A DNA stretch of 64,000 nt from Pyrrhoderma lamaoense (GCA_002794735.1 NBAZ01000001.1:3534001-3598000); one strand, 5' to 3'. Counted from the first letter of the stretch, positions 1 to 11,810 are shown. Notes: generated from the letters alone by a model not told the origin. Made by a program: numbers and translations.

Positions 1-1080
<1,080 letters not shown>

Positions 1081-1380
1081 GTCTTCTATACGCGATGTGC
1101 GCGACGAAACGGGCGAGTCTAGGACGGGATGAGGACGAGTTGTCAATTGCCTGCAAAGAACCAATCGAATTAGAGATGTTTACATTTGCCATTTCGAGTA
1201 CTGGACTCTCACGGAGATTTACTTTTCTGTAAATGGAAGGAATGACTACGCGTTACGTGTTAGAATTCGCACTAATCATCAGCGCGCTAGACTAAGCCTT
1301 CCGCTAGCACTCATTACTGACTACTAACTATACATGGTCCTGCTCATCCTCGAATTTGTTGGTAGACATTGACAAAAAAA
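1081..1380. promoter_or_regulatory. Divergent promoter region, nuo49 / MRH receptor
   Basis: This 300-bp spacer separates two genes read outward. Both 5' untranslated regions and promoters must sit here. I see no clear TATA box, which would fit housekeeping genes. Confidence 0.4.
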
Positions 1381-2755
1381 ATGAAGAGGTATTTGCTCGC
1401 CATGCTGACCGCATCGGCGACAATGGTGATAGCAGACGACGAGCAAGCTCCATGCACGGCGCGTGATAATGGTTTAAACTATGATCTTAGTCCGCTTTCT
1501 GCAAGGTGAGCACGCGTACTTTTTTTTATCCCAGCCATTCCACGGTACACGGTAGCTAATAATCTGCTGCTCGGTTTTCCCGCTGTTGTCATTGCTAGCT
1601 CAGATTATGTACTCACTTCTTACTCTGGTCGTAACTTCTCATTGAATATTTGCGCCCCGGTTGTCGGTGAACCATGGAATCTTCCCATTGAACCAAAAGA
1701 TATTGGAGGATTCACTCGACTAGCTCATGGTGACATCTCGATAGGGTAACGAATCATGACACCCTCTAGTGTTATACATCTAGACAACTAATGCTATATG
1801 TGCATACAGCAAGCCAAGTACGTCCATAGTAATTCGCGACGGGACTCCATATCTGCTCTTGGAGGAGGGATCCAGTTGTCCTCAAAATGACAACATGAAA
1901 GCATCTACTGCTATTCGCTTTGTCTGCGATATCCCTTCTGAACAAGGTCTCTTGCGTGCTTCGTATAAATCCTATTTTTCATCTTGACGTTTGATTGGCA
2001 GGTAATCCGCAGCTCCTTGCCCAGTTCCCAAGCGACGACGACAATGCGTGCTCCTTTTTCATTGAGTGGAAATCAAAAGTACGTTTTCATTGGAACTCAG
2101 ATATTTTTCATCATAATTGATAGTGTCTCTTGTATCCGTGTAGTATGCGTGTCCGGTACCAGATCGGTATGCTTATTGGAAGACAGTACTCATGGCTATT
2201 GTAATGTGAGCTCGAGCTTTCTCGTTTTTAGTTGTAAAAAGAAATTTGCTAAACGGGAACAAAAGACTCCTAGTACTTGTCCTCACTTTCCTCGGCCTCT
2301 ACTCCTTCCATAAAATGATCAAACGACGACGTGATGCCTCTTCTATTCCGCTGGATGACCACCACCAATCATGGTTCGCAGCACTCGGCGATCAGATACG
2401 GGACCTAGGCAGGTTACTGACAGGCCAGGATCCATGGGGTCATCCAAATGGGTCTCGAGCCAGTGTAACTTCTGGTTCGCGTTCCCGTAGCTGGATGCCT
2501 TCTTTCAGTTGGTTCAGAGGTCGTCGTTCGCGCCGAAACTTTACGCGTCTTCCGCGTAGTGCGGAGGAAGAGGCGATGATGGGTGGCAGTGGAGGTCCTT
2601 TCTCTGTTGATGATGACGATGATGACGATGTAGGACACGGCACAGCCAATGGACATGGTATCCAAGGTGATAGTGGTACCTTTGCAGAAGAGAGTGCAGC
2701 GTGGGGGTCAACTAGACCTCATGGAATGAATAGCTCTGGAGTAATACGCTTGTAA
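1381..2755 (+). CDS. MRH-domain (mannose-6-phosphate receptor-like) type I membrane protein, Mrl1/Atg27-like
   Basis: The protein starts with a signal peptide (MKRYLLAMLTASATMVIA) and has a lumenal domain with six spaced cysteines (contexts APCTARD, NICAPVV, SSCPQND, RFVCDIP, NACSFF, YACPVP), the disulphide pattern of MRH folds. A hydrophobic segment (LLVLVLTFLGLYSF) follows. The cytoplasmic tail is basic (IKRRR) and then Ser/Arg-rich, with an acidic Asp run and an Arg-Leu C-terminus. Relatives Mrl1 and Atg27 sort vacuolar hydrolases or Atg9 vesicles between Golgi, endosomes and vacuole. My exons are 1381-1505, 1599-1745, about 1810-1947, 2002-2079, 2144-2206 and 2237-2755. The donor GTGAGC near 2207 keeps the membrane segment in frame. 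The family is secure; whether it is nearer Mrl1 or Atg27 is not resolved. Confidence 0.8.
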
Positions 2756-2986
2756 AAAGTGATCCTAGTTCATCTTTGTTCATTCTTTCTCTGTTTTTTC
2801 TCCCAATTAGTGCGGATTTCCTCTTTTTTTAAAACATTGATTTTCTATTGATCAATACCTTAATTGTAATCACTAACTTATTGCTTTTTCGCTCAAATTT
2901 CCACGCTCTCATCTATTTGTCATTGATATACATTCATTCAATCCTGAAAGGTACAAAATATTGTGATACATTGGTTGTGTATGAAA

Positions 2987-5097
2987 TCATAGTTTCATAG
3001 TCTGCTTCTTTCGACCTCTTTTCGGTTTGGAAGGAGATTCAGCTTCCGCATCGATAGTGACTCCAAGGCCATTAGCATTACCACCAGCTGGCTCATTCTT
3101 CTGAGCACGCCGTCCCTTCTCTCGTCTGTTAACTACGACTTCCTCATCTCCACTTCCACAATCAAGCTGTCCATCTAGCAGAACCTTGGCCATGACTTCA
3201 CCAGCATCTTGAGGCAACACATCATGTTCTTCAGCTTCACGTTCGATCTCTTGGACCAGTTCCTCACATTCCTTCTCTTCTTCCGCATTTTCAGCAGCGG
3301 CTTGCTCAGCCTTTGCCCTTGCGCGTTTATTTGACTTTCGGCCCTTAGTATGTAGACTCTCCACTTCTGCTGCAGGACGTAGCATACGGGGATCTACGTC
3401 TCGCAAACCATATAATCGATATATATAGAAAACGGCTTGTTCCTTGTCTTTACATTCAAGCATTAGATCTGAGGAAAGAGAATCTGCATGAGTAAAGCAC
3501 ATTCATATACTAATGGAGCTCTGATATTTACCCATATCGTCAGGAAGCGCTTCGGGTAGACCCGAAACTCTATCTGAATGTGCGCGCTTTTCCATGACAG
3601 TCACCGCACCAGGGCGAGGTTCACTAAGATGTTGCTTAGGGCGAATACCTTTTCTATGCCATAATTCATTGATTTCGGGTATGAGTTCTGCTGGCGGACG
3701 GGAAGAAGGATAGATCCAGTCATGATGGTAATCAAACACGATAGGGATATTAAGCTCTTGGCATATAGGAAGTAAATCATCGACATTGTAACATATCTAG
3801 ATGGTGTTGGTATTACTGAAGGGAAAAAAAGGAAGAACATGTAGTAAACTATCATACCTCGTCATTTTCGAGCACAAGTCGATCTTTGATGTTATCAGGT
3901 AACTTTTTGTAGTTTTCTCTAAATCGTTCTAGTGTTGCAGGCTTGTCACCAAATGTCCCTTTTGTAGTAGAATCAGCGCTTGTTGAGAAGCAGTTAATGG
4001 TATAGATACAAACCTCCCATATGTATGATCATGACACTGTCTCTCCCTAGATTCATTCTATCCATCATTTCACAGTGGTCTAATAATATTACGTCAATAA
4101 AGTTTGTCGATTTAAAAAAGATCAATTTAATCACATTTCAAATCACGAACTGCGTTTTCGACGACAGATTCACGCGGGCTCCCGAGTTGCGTAAATTGGC
4201 CAGGGTGACTGGTGAGCCTGACACCGAGTTCTTTTGACGTTTTACCGATGGCCTTCAACTCTTCATCCGCGAAGCTCAAATCATATCCGTGTACCGGATG
4301 CGACGCGAATGGAAACATCTCTGAGCTCATGCGCATGAAGAAAATACCATTCTCTGCGTTCCACTTGACCAGTGTGTGTAGGTCCCGTATGTTTTGCATG
4401 CCTAATGCTTGTAGATGTTCGTGACCAAGCTCGGCCAGAGTCGAGAGTCGACATGTACGGGAACAAAATATTGGGGTCGAGTAGTTTCGAAGCATAGTAT
4501 TGAGGCAAGCATAACCCAATCGACCTCAAAAAGGTATAAAAATCTAAGTGCAATAAATCACATATCACAACGCCCACCTCTGAAGCTCGTCGACAGCTTT
4601 TGTTCTATAGGAGGAATCTCATACACCTTTTCCTCTTCTGGGGTTTTTCTCCTTCGTTTCTTCTTAACAGGTTGCTCTTCAGCTTGAAATTCGGCGTCTT
4701 CGAAATTTTCAACTATCTTGGGTTTTTGCTTTCTTCTAGATTTTCTTGGAGCTTCCTCCTCGATAGTCTCTTCGACGTGTGCACTCTTTGTTGCTTTACG
4801 CTTCGCATTTCTTTTAGTCGGCGTTTTTGGAGACATCTCTTCTGTGCTAACTAATACATCGGTGGTAAGAATTTGTTCGGGAATCTTTAAGCTCTGATTT
4901 TTCTTAGTCTTTTTCCTCTTTGCCTGTGTTCCACTTTGAGGAGAAGCGAGGACGGAATCCTTTCCCACATCTTCCAAGTGCATATTCTGAAATTTGGAAA
5001 GAGTAGAAATGTGGAACTGAAGCTGTTGCGGATCTTGTATGAGAGGATTGCGAAAGATTTTGATGAACCGTGTCTTCCCACAAGCAAGTCGGTACAT
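2987..5097 (-). CDS. UVE1: UV damage endonuclease UVDE
   Basis: This enzyme nicks DNA 5' to UV photoproducts and other lesions, starting an alternative excision repair pathway. The TIM-barrel core is plain: RLGYACLNTMLR, then HLQALGMQNIRDL, SSEMFPFASHP, GVRLTSHPGQF, MIIHMGGTFGDKP, RLVLENDE and PIVFDYHHDWIYPS, which include the His/Glu/Asp metal ligands. The N-terminal part (4575-5097) has a basic start (MYRLACGKTRFIKIFRN) that could target mitochondria, then several Lys/Arg clusters typical of nuclear localisation. The tail after 3500 is charged and ends in KRGRKKQTMKL. GT-AG introns fall near 4527-4572, 4010-4135, 3790-3860 and 3480-3535. The ATG at 5097 is the first in frame; a second in-frame ATG (MHLEDVG) would remove the presequence. 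In Cryptococcus, Uve1 protects mitochondrial DNA, so dual targeting is plausible but inferred. Confidence 0.93.
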
Positions 5098-5790
5098 AAG
5101 ATGTATTCAACGCACGGAAGAACGTCGTACTCATGGATTGTGACATTTGTCTCAAATGGGCTGAGGCTGGTCTCACAAGCAATGAAGTCACCTCCGATCC
5201 CGAGCTCGAGATCGAGTAGTGCACGTGATGCGCAGAAATTATCTGATAAGCGGCATAGTAAGCGCTTATTAACTTGTTGGTCTTACATGTAATAAGGAGC
5301 GAGGTGGCCCTAACACTAAAAACAGCAGAGATCGGTAAAACGCCATAGCACATCCTTTTTTATCTTCTCAATGACTACTGCTCTATGAAACAAATAATTT
5401 TTATTGTTTATCGTTATTGCCTTTGTCCGCCTCGAGGTCGCCGAATAACAACTAGTTAATATTGTATTCTCAAACAATGCTACAATCACAATGAAACCAC
5501 CACCACGTGCATAAAAAAAACTGCGGAGTATTCCCCTCTTAGAACTATAAAAGGACAGTCATTTATCACGTATTCCTTCGACGTTCTCAAAGAGTAGGGC
5601 TGCTACTAGCTTGTTTACTGATACTGTGGTTATAGCAGGTCCATTGCACAGTGGGAGTTCAGTATTACATATCTCCGAACGGCAAGAGCTTTGGGCTAGG
5701 AAATCCGAAAGCTGAAGCAGTACTTGAAACGTTCAGTAGCATCAGCATAAACTATAGAATACTCCGAGTCACCCGCTAGTCGCTACGATC
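5098..5790. promoter_or_regulatory. Divergent intergenic region, UVE1 / phosphatase-like gene 1
   Basis: The two flanking genes are read outward from this 690-bp stretch. It contains a TATA box for the right-hand gene (separate entry). About 245 bp lie between that TATA box and the ATG used here, so an undetected upstream exon of the phosphatase-like gene is possible. Confidence 0.4.
5546..5553 (+). promoter_or_regulatory. TATA box of phosphatase-like gene 1
   Basis: The sequence TATAAAAG lies upstream of the first gene in the array. Comparable boxes precede the second and third copies. Confidence 0.5.
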
Positions 5791-6630
5791 ATGGGAAGCC
5801 TTGCATCAGCACAACTTAAACTCGACAAATTCCTCTCCTTACCTATGACTCCTAACGTTAAGCATGGCAAAGGTAACTCGGTCAAAGGACCTGCTGGCAT
5901 CGTTGGTGTATCACACGTGGAAGAATGGGTGAAAGATAGTGGAGGCGACCCTTGGCTCCTAACCCAGATGCCGCAGCTTTCTTCACCATATCAGTTCTTT
6001 TCGCTATTTTTCCCTTTATACTTCTATGACTATGAGAATCAAGAAAGGAAATTATTCAAGATCACCACTCTTGTTCAGTTGGGTACGGATGATAACTCTA
6101 CCTATCGATATCTTCCAGATGTCCACATCAAAGAAACGTATGACGGAGAACGTGGGTCGATTACTGTTGAAGTCTTATCGAGTTCTTATTCCAAAGAAAA
6201 CGGTTGTACCTTAAGAAAAGTACAGCTAATAAGAACGAGGAAGATAGAGCGGAAGACAGAGAAGAATATAGTCATCATAAACCACTTTCAGTTCTCTCGA
6301 TCGGCTTGCAAAAGGGATGGCAATGGTCGCAGTAAACTCGAAAAGTTTATAGAAGCCATAGAAGAAGACTGCTATGATTCTGAACTTGGAGATCGTCGAC
6401 CAATTGCAATTAACAGTCCTGCGGGATGGCGCGATGTCAAGGCCTTCATCGATGCTGCTTCATGTTGGCGCGAATCACAAGGAGCAATGAGCCATTGCCC
6501 AACACTCCGTTACATGAAGACTCTTCTAACTATAGCACAGAGCTTATGCAGGCTGAACTTGCATATCGTAACCCACGCTACCTTGATACTCAAAGGGAAA
6601 GGCAGATTCAGCCCTATCGTCAACCTCTAG
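5791..6630 (+). CDS. PTP-like pseudophosphatase, copy 1 of 3
   Basis: This is the most diverged member of a tandem trio related to classical protein-tyrosine phosphatases. Shared landmarks in order are DPWLLTQMPQ (the IATQGP position), FFSLFF, TTLVQLG, YLPDV and IINHFQF, then the region of the active-site loop. That loop reads NSPAGWRDVKAFI in place of HCSAGVGRTGTFI, so catalytic Cys is Ser and the Arg is Asp. The WPD loop after HFQF is also lost (SRSACKRD). Catalysis is therefore very unlikely; a binding or decoy role is only a guess. After the loop the frame runs into a 207-bp tandem repeat and stops at 6628-6630. Another frame stays open to 6836, so an indel may lie near 6450-6500. The start ATG at 5791 is the first in frame. 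Function is unknown. Confidence 0.65.
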   Translation: MGSLASAQLKLDKFLSLPMTPNVKHGKGNSVKGPAGIVGVSHVEEWVKDSGGDPWLLTQMPQLSSPYQFFSLFFPLYFYDYENQERKLFKITTLVQLGTDDNSTYRYLPDVHIKETYDGERGSITVEVLSSSYSKENGCTLRKVQLIRTRKIERKTEKNIVIINHFQFSRSACKRDGNGRSKLEKFIEAIEEDCYDSELGDRRPIAINSPAGWRDVKAFIDAASCWRESQGAMSHCPTLRYMKTLLTIAQSLCRLNLHIVTHATLILKGKGRFSPIVNL

Positions 6631-6780
6631 TTTTCACCCCTGATGACCGCCAAGAGACACAGGTTTTTGTCATTCGTCCAAACAATGTCCAGCACCAAAA
6701 TGGCTTCACCAGGCGAAGGAGTGGACCGCAAACGCCTATTATCCTACTTCGCATCAATCCTCAACAACTTTCTATAGAAC
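6574..6780 (+). repeat. Tandem direct repeat, unit 1 (207 bp)
   Basis: This is the first of two adjacent near-identical units at the 3' end of phosphatase-like gene 1. It begins CACGCTACCTTGATACTC and contains a stop shared with unit 2 (SPIVNL then TAG). It differs from unit 2 by a few substitutions and single-base length changes. Confidence 0.9.
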
Positions 6781-6987
6781 CACGCTACCTCGATACTCAA
6801 AGGAAAGGCAGACTCAGCCCTATCGTCAACCTCTAGTTTTCACCCTGGTGACCGCCAAGAGACACAGGTTTTTGTCATTCGTCCAAACAATGTCCAGCAC
6901 CAAAATGGCTTCACCAGGCGAAGGGAGCGGACCGCAAACGCCTATAATCCTACTTCGCATCAATTCTCAACAACTTTCTATAGGAAC
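6781..6987 (+). repeat. Tandem direct repeat, unit 2
   Basis: This is the second copy of the unit, starting CACGCTACCTCGATACTC. Single-base length differences from unit 1 occur near 6803, 6846 and 6925, so the two units cannot be read in the same frame throughout. The high identity suggests a recent duplication. Confidence 0.88.
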
Positions 6988-7947
6988 CGAGCCCTCTCCG
7001 GATCTCAGGAGAGCTTGAGTGGCACGACGATATGTAACGATTCTATTTGGATTAATATCTATTTTGTCTTTCCGCTTGCATGATGTTTCTTATTTATTAA
7101 TGACTACACCGTAGCATAGGAGCACAGGATGCTTCTATTTACTTGTATTGACTGAATTAATCTATATTCCTAAACCCTCCATAAGTTACTGGTATGCAAA
7201 TCACAATCGTAAGAACAGAAGTCCAAAGTGATCGCGGAAGTAAGATAAACGATAATAAATAATAGAGGGTGGCGAAACCCAAAAATTGTATAGGATCTGT
7301 TTCATAGCAAATACAAACAAAAGCTTTCAGCACAAAGGGAAAACCCACTACGTTACTGTTATCAGGTCAATTTTCTCATAGCTCGCCATTCGTTACATCG
7401 GATGATACTTGACAAGTGCAAGCTCCTGATTACCTAGACTCCTATGTACCTCAACTCTCTAATTAAGATTTAATGGATCTTGTTGATACGAAGGACAAAC
7501 TCATAAAACGCACACTGAGGAACTTTAGGCGATCAGGAACCGAAGCGTTCGAGAATAGCAATATGATGCGTGGGAATGCATACTGAAACATCTTGAAACC
7601 GTTGACACCACATCTCATGGAACCTTTTTTAACAAAGAGCCGTATAATGTTATCCCCTTTATCATATCCTTATTGTCTTTCTATGTCTCATCTTAATTAT
7701 ATGTAAACGACGCTTAGCAGTGATCGCCATCATGTGTACGGCCGCTTCACGGCATACCATGTTTATGTTTTTTTTTTAGGGCCACACCATAAGATGCAAC
7801 AATTGGAACAACATTCGGGACTGCGCAGTGGTTCCTCCTCATAAGCAGTATATATATAAGGAGATGTAGATACCTCTTTTCTGTTGCACTTCATCACACA
7901 TCGAAACGAACACATTAAGCGTACTTCAGAAATTTTTCAACAATATT
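6988..7947. other. Intergenic, phosphatase-like genes 1 to 2
   Basis: AT-rich spacer with no convincing gene. It carries the TATA box of copy 2 at its right end. Confidence 0.4.
7851..7860 (+). promoter_or_regulatory. TATA box of phosphatase-like gene 2
   Basis: TATATATAAG lies about 97 bp upstream of the first ATG (7948) of copy 2. Confidence 0.5.
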
Positions 7948-9438
7948 ATGACAAGACTACAAGGAGGTCTGGATGATGAGGAGATACGCAGACACAATCG
8001 CAACATATAGGACCACGACTCTTCTGGGAACGAACGGATAGGCAGAGATGAAATGCGTCGAGATAATCGTCATCATCGGTATAGAAACCTAGCTGACTCT
8101 TCCAGTCCGAGTTCGAGACGCGACCATAACCGTGTTAGGTTACAGTACGACATTACTACGCACGAACATCGTGAAAAACTTGTTGTTCTCCAAAATCGAG
8201 AACAGTGGAGAAGCCAGTTCAGAAATGGTGATTACGAGAGTTAGAGAGGAACTAGGTGGTATTGATTTTGACTCCTGCAAGGAGAAGTACACCACCAGAA
8301 AAGCCGAAAAAAAAGACGAGGCTGAAGAATTGCTAAGGCTTGCACGTGAGCTATCGAACCACAACGGTTCCGCGCACATCCAGCAGCTTACCAGTACTCC
8401 CAAGACCTATCCTTACGACTACAACAATTTTCTATCCTTAGGTTATATCAACACTAGCTGGGTATGGGAACTTCATGGTAAAAAATTGTGGCTTGCTACC
8501 CAAACGCCACAGGAACATATGCTGAACAGGTTCTTCTCCTTATTTCGCAATCCCGTAGATGCACCAAGCCAACACATGTCACATTTAATCGACAATACCC
8601 GTGCAACAAGGCTCGCCACGATTGTACAATTGGACGGAGAATCAGCAGAGGGCTCCCATCCATACCTTCCTGGCCTCAAAGAAACGAAAGTGTTCAAGGA
8701 TGGGTATGGATGTCATAGTCCGATATCAGTTGAGGTTACAGAGCGTTGGTTTGAGCGTTCAGCGAACTGTGTAAAAAGGACGTTGGCGCTAAAATACGAG
8801 GATCGAGATCCTGTACGCAAGAACGAACGTATAACAATAACTCACTTCCAGTTTCTTGGTTGGATCTGTGGTACAAAGCCCCACGAGTACGGGACGCTAT
8901 GTCACTCTTGAATCTTGCCAACTTCGTCAAAAAAGAACTCAGTTCGGAAAACGAACTACAGACAATGAGCGGTGTGGTTCACTGTTCCACGGGAACAGAA
9001 AACACTGGGACCTTCATTGCTTGTAGTTCCCTTGCTCGAAGCGTAGGTGAAGACGAGATACCTACATATAATTCTCCTCTTGGGTCTCTTGATCAAGAAG
9101 CTTCTGATAAAGTAACCCGTGAGGTTGATTGCTTAAGGGAGCAAAGGCCTGCAATGATAACCGATGACAATCTTGTGGTATTTCTTTGTAAATTGGCGAG
9201 TAGGGTAGAGGAACTGTCGTACTCCTCATTGCGGACCCCATCAACTAGTAGCTGTTCCTCTGATAGCCTCAGATATGTTGCCGAAGACCTCGACTCGGGT
9301 GGGCCGAGTGATTATAGAGATACGGCAAACTCTGAATCAAACTATTCTAGTAGTACAGAATCGGATTACTCTGCGGATTTGGAGTCAAATGACTCTACAG
9401 ACGACGATTCAGATGAAGAAACCTTAGTCGATGAGTAG
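7948..9438 (+). CDS. PTP-like pseudophosphatase, copy 2 of 3 (reading frame broken as given)
   Basis: The clearest PTP homologue of the trio. Motifs in order: YPYDYNNF, GYINTSWV (YINAS position), LWLATQTPQE (IATQGP), TIVQLDG, YLPGL, RTLALKYED, ITHFQFLGW, then VVHCSTGTENTGTFIA (signature loop), VTREVDCLREQRPAM and VVFLCKLA. The catalytic Cys is kept but the Arg of HCX5R is Asn, and the WPD Pro is missing (W-Ile or W-Leu-Asp depending on frame). The tail is rich in Ser, Asp and Glu. As given, the frame changes near 8236 and again near 8866, and an early in-frame TAG follows the ATG at 7948. Homology crosses both shifts smoothly, so these may be sequence errors and not true decay. With no intact frame this could equally be annotated as a pseudogene. 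The substrate is unknown. Confidence 0.7.
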
Positions 9439-9783
9439 GGTAGAACTGCCTGTATACTTCTATTTCTTCCTGGTGCGACAAAGTTAATTCTCGTATGGTC
9501 TGCCAGTTCGATACGAGGATTTTCTTTGACATATCCAGTGTGATAAATATTTACGTATGAATTCTTGTTCTTGTATTATCACCCTAATATCATATGAGCG
9601 AAAGTTAGGACCAGATGCAATACTCAATCAATAGCATTGTCAGATACCGATTACTAGTATATAATTGTCGAGCCACCACCTGTAGCCACGTAACAGAAAG
9701 AGATAGAAAGTTATGTGAGTTATTGTACGCTCAGAGATTAGATCGGTTATTTTCATAGTAAATCACTACTTTCACGAGTAGCA

Positions 9784-10146
9784 TTATGTTGATGTGAATA
9801 AAGGAGAGAATCTGCACGTGTAAATAACGTTGCATTTGTAAAAGGTTAACGGAGCATAAATGTAAGAAAAAAGAGTATCATCAGCCATTAACTGAAATAC
9901 AACCGCATAGAACTGGATTTCACTTGACAATGGGCAACCCCCTTGCTCAGCTTTACCCGATTTTTTTCTTTCTAGTAGCTCTAGTAATGGCATTGTTTCA
10001 AAAACGTCACGAAACCACCTGGCCTCGCGGGTTAACATGAACGTGGGAAACGTCATTCTTAGGTGATATGTTTTCAACTTTGAAAACAAACACACATTGG
10101 CCGCCATACCACATAGAAACCACCGGCTAAGAAGTAACAAAAGCAT
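9784..10146 (-). pseudogene. Possible BTB/POZ-like gene fragment
   Basis: A minus-strand frame encodes a segment (FMLTREARWFRDVFETMP, then GCPLSSEIQF about 20 residues later) that resembles the start of fungal BTB/POZ domains, where a 'hold, residue-string, FRDMF' pattern precedes a Pro-Leu-rich loop. The surrounding residues do not continue as a recognisable domain. It is either a remnant or a short exon of an unrecognised gene. The call rests on pattern only. Confidence 0.25.
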
Positions 10147-10344
10147 TTTCTTTGTTACTGTTAGCCTATGTTGGATTTTAATGATAAATCAAGCGTGATT
10201 ATTTGACAGTTCGCTGTAAGCGACCACAGGCTCTTTCGGCTACTGGGTGGTTTATCATCATGCCTATTGTCTCCATCAAAGGCCACAACCTCAACGATAG
10301 ACTAAACATGTGACTCAGTACCGCGTAGCGCCTGTTCTGAAGTG

Positions 10345-10352
10345 TATATAAG
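10345..10352 (+). promoter_or_regulatory. TATA box of phosphatase-like gene 3
   Basis: TATATAAG lies 74 bp upstream of the ATG at 10419. It is the third box in the array with matching placement. Confidence 0.55.
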
Positions 10353-10418
10353 GGACCAAAATTATCTTTCTTCGTTAGTTTCCCTATACTCCTCAACGTC
10401 TCTAATCACAGTCACTGA

Positions 10419-11810
10419 ATGTCAGGTATCTGTTTCAACAGCTATAATGTTGTTGAGCATAGAGAAAGGTTGAGGTCAACCTTCAGGCTCGGTAAAATAC
10501 CACAAGGTTTGGACTCTTCATCCACGGCCGATATCAACAACTGCTCTACAGAGTATGGGACCGAATACGCCATGGCCAATGAAGATGGTCTTCGGAAAGC
10601 CTTCAAAGGCTATTACCGTCCCTGTAGTGTGCATGAGGTGCCCTATGATTACTCCCTAGGGCTAAGAGCTCTACATAATTTCGTAGGCTACGTTGGTGCC
10701 AGCTTTGTAAAGGAAGCTCACGGAAGAAGAAGGTGGCTCGTAACCCCCATGCCACAATCAATCCTCCAGTACAGGTTCTTTTCCCTATTCTTTCATAGTC
10801 CTGCTATGAACGACACGTATCCTCGGCGCGAGGCTGGAAGAAGAGCCCCGACAGTGAACACAGAATACGTACAATCGTACAGTTGAATGTTACTGCCCAG
10901 GAGGGACTTCCTGCATCGTATCTCCCTGCCAAAATAGGAGAATCGATGGAGTTCTTGGATCCGATCAAAACTCATCTCTCCCCGATCTTACTTACTCTCG
11001 TGGATATCGACCGAAAGGAAACTATGTGAGAAAAAGTTGTTAATACAGAGAGAGGATGTGATGGTCCACGTTAATCATTTCCAGTTTCTCTGCTGGCCGG
11101 ACGATGAAGCCAATCCAAGGTGCTCAATCAAGTCGTTCCACGATTTCGTCCTGGACGTAGACGAATGTATCTGGGACGGGTTCAGGAGTTACGGATATGT
11201 CCCACCAGCCGTGGTCCATGGTAACACGGACTATGGCCGTGTTGGAACCTTTATTGCCGCCAACTCGCTCATGCGCCCTAGGAAAAAGGACGTACTCGAG
11301 ATTAAATCTCCTCTCGGCCCTCTAGAATTGAATAACTCTAGCAAGGTCTATCAAGAGGTAGACACACTCCGGGAGCAAAGAGCAGGATTGGTGAGAGGGC
11401 ATCAACAAATAGGTTTTCTGCATAGATGGGAGGCATACGTCGATGAAACGAAACGACAACATGTACTGGAGGAACGAAGGCAGAGGGGGTCAGAGAATGG
11501 GGATAGGTACACGGAGGAAGCTAGAGAGCTACAACAATCCATCGATAGAAATAGGAATGGTGTTATCGATCCTGGTAGTGCACGTTCACAGAGGCATGCC
11601 AGTGTGCGGACTAGGGTTTCAAGGTCTCACGTGCCAAGATCTGATCCTGTGAGGCAGATGGTTCCATCGGCCGCTTCAGCCGAAGAAAGGCGAAGGTTGT
11701 ATCTTTCCTCGCTGCAACACTATCAACATCTCCTATCTCAGGTCGAGGTTCCCACGGATTCTGCAAAAATTTTCAAGATTACGCTCCCCACCGATACTAC
11801 TAGCAACTAA
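10419..11810 (+). CDS. PTP-like pseudophosphatase, copy 3 of 3
   Basis: Same family as its two upstream neighbours: WLVTPMPQS (IATQGP position), FFSLFF, RTIVQLN, YLPAK, VNHFQFLCWPDDEA (HFQF with an intact WPD loop), VVHGNTDYGRVGTFIA (signature loop), SPLGPLE, VDTLREQRAG. In the loop the nucleophilic Cys is Gly while the Arg is kept, the reverse of copy 2. The tail is Arg/Ser-rich. Joining exons 10419-10816, 10864-10999 and 11049-11810 through GT-AG introns of 47 and 49 nt gives one open frame. The first intron fits the homology exactly. The second removes about 16 residues aligned in the other copies and is less certain. Without the cysteine, classical PTP chemistry is impossible. A phosphotyrosine-binding or scaffolding role is inference. 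Confidence 0.75.

Larger units (their letters stand above)
9439..10418. other. Intergenic, phosphatase-like genes 2 to 3
   Basis: This contains the third TATA box near its right end and a possible gene fragment on the minus strand (separate entry). Nothing else is supported. Confidence 0.4.

Noticed and set aside
8823..8861. Possible 39-nt intron in phosphatase-like copy 2
   Set aside because: It would remove the conserved HFQF strand and is a multiple of three, so it cannot repair the frame change.
7948..9438. Calling copy 2 a dead pseudogene on frameshifts alone
   Set aside because: The same kind of single-base loss occurs in essential genes of this window, so sequence error is at least as likely.
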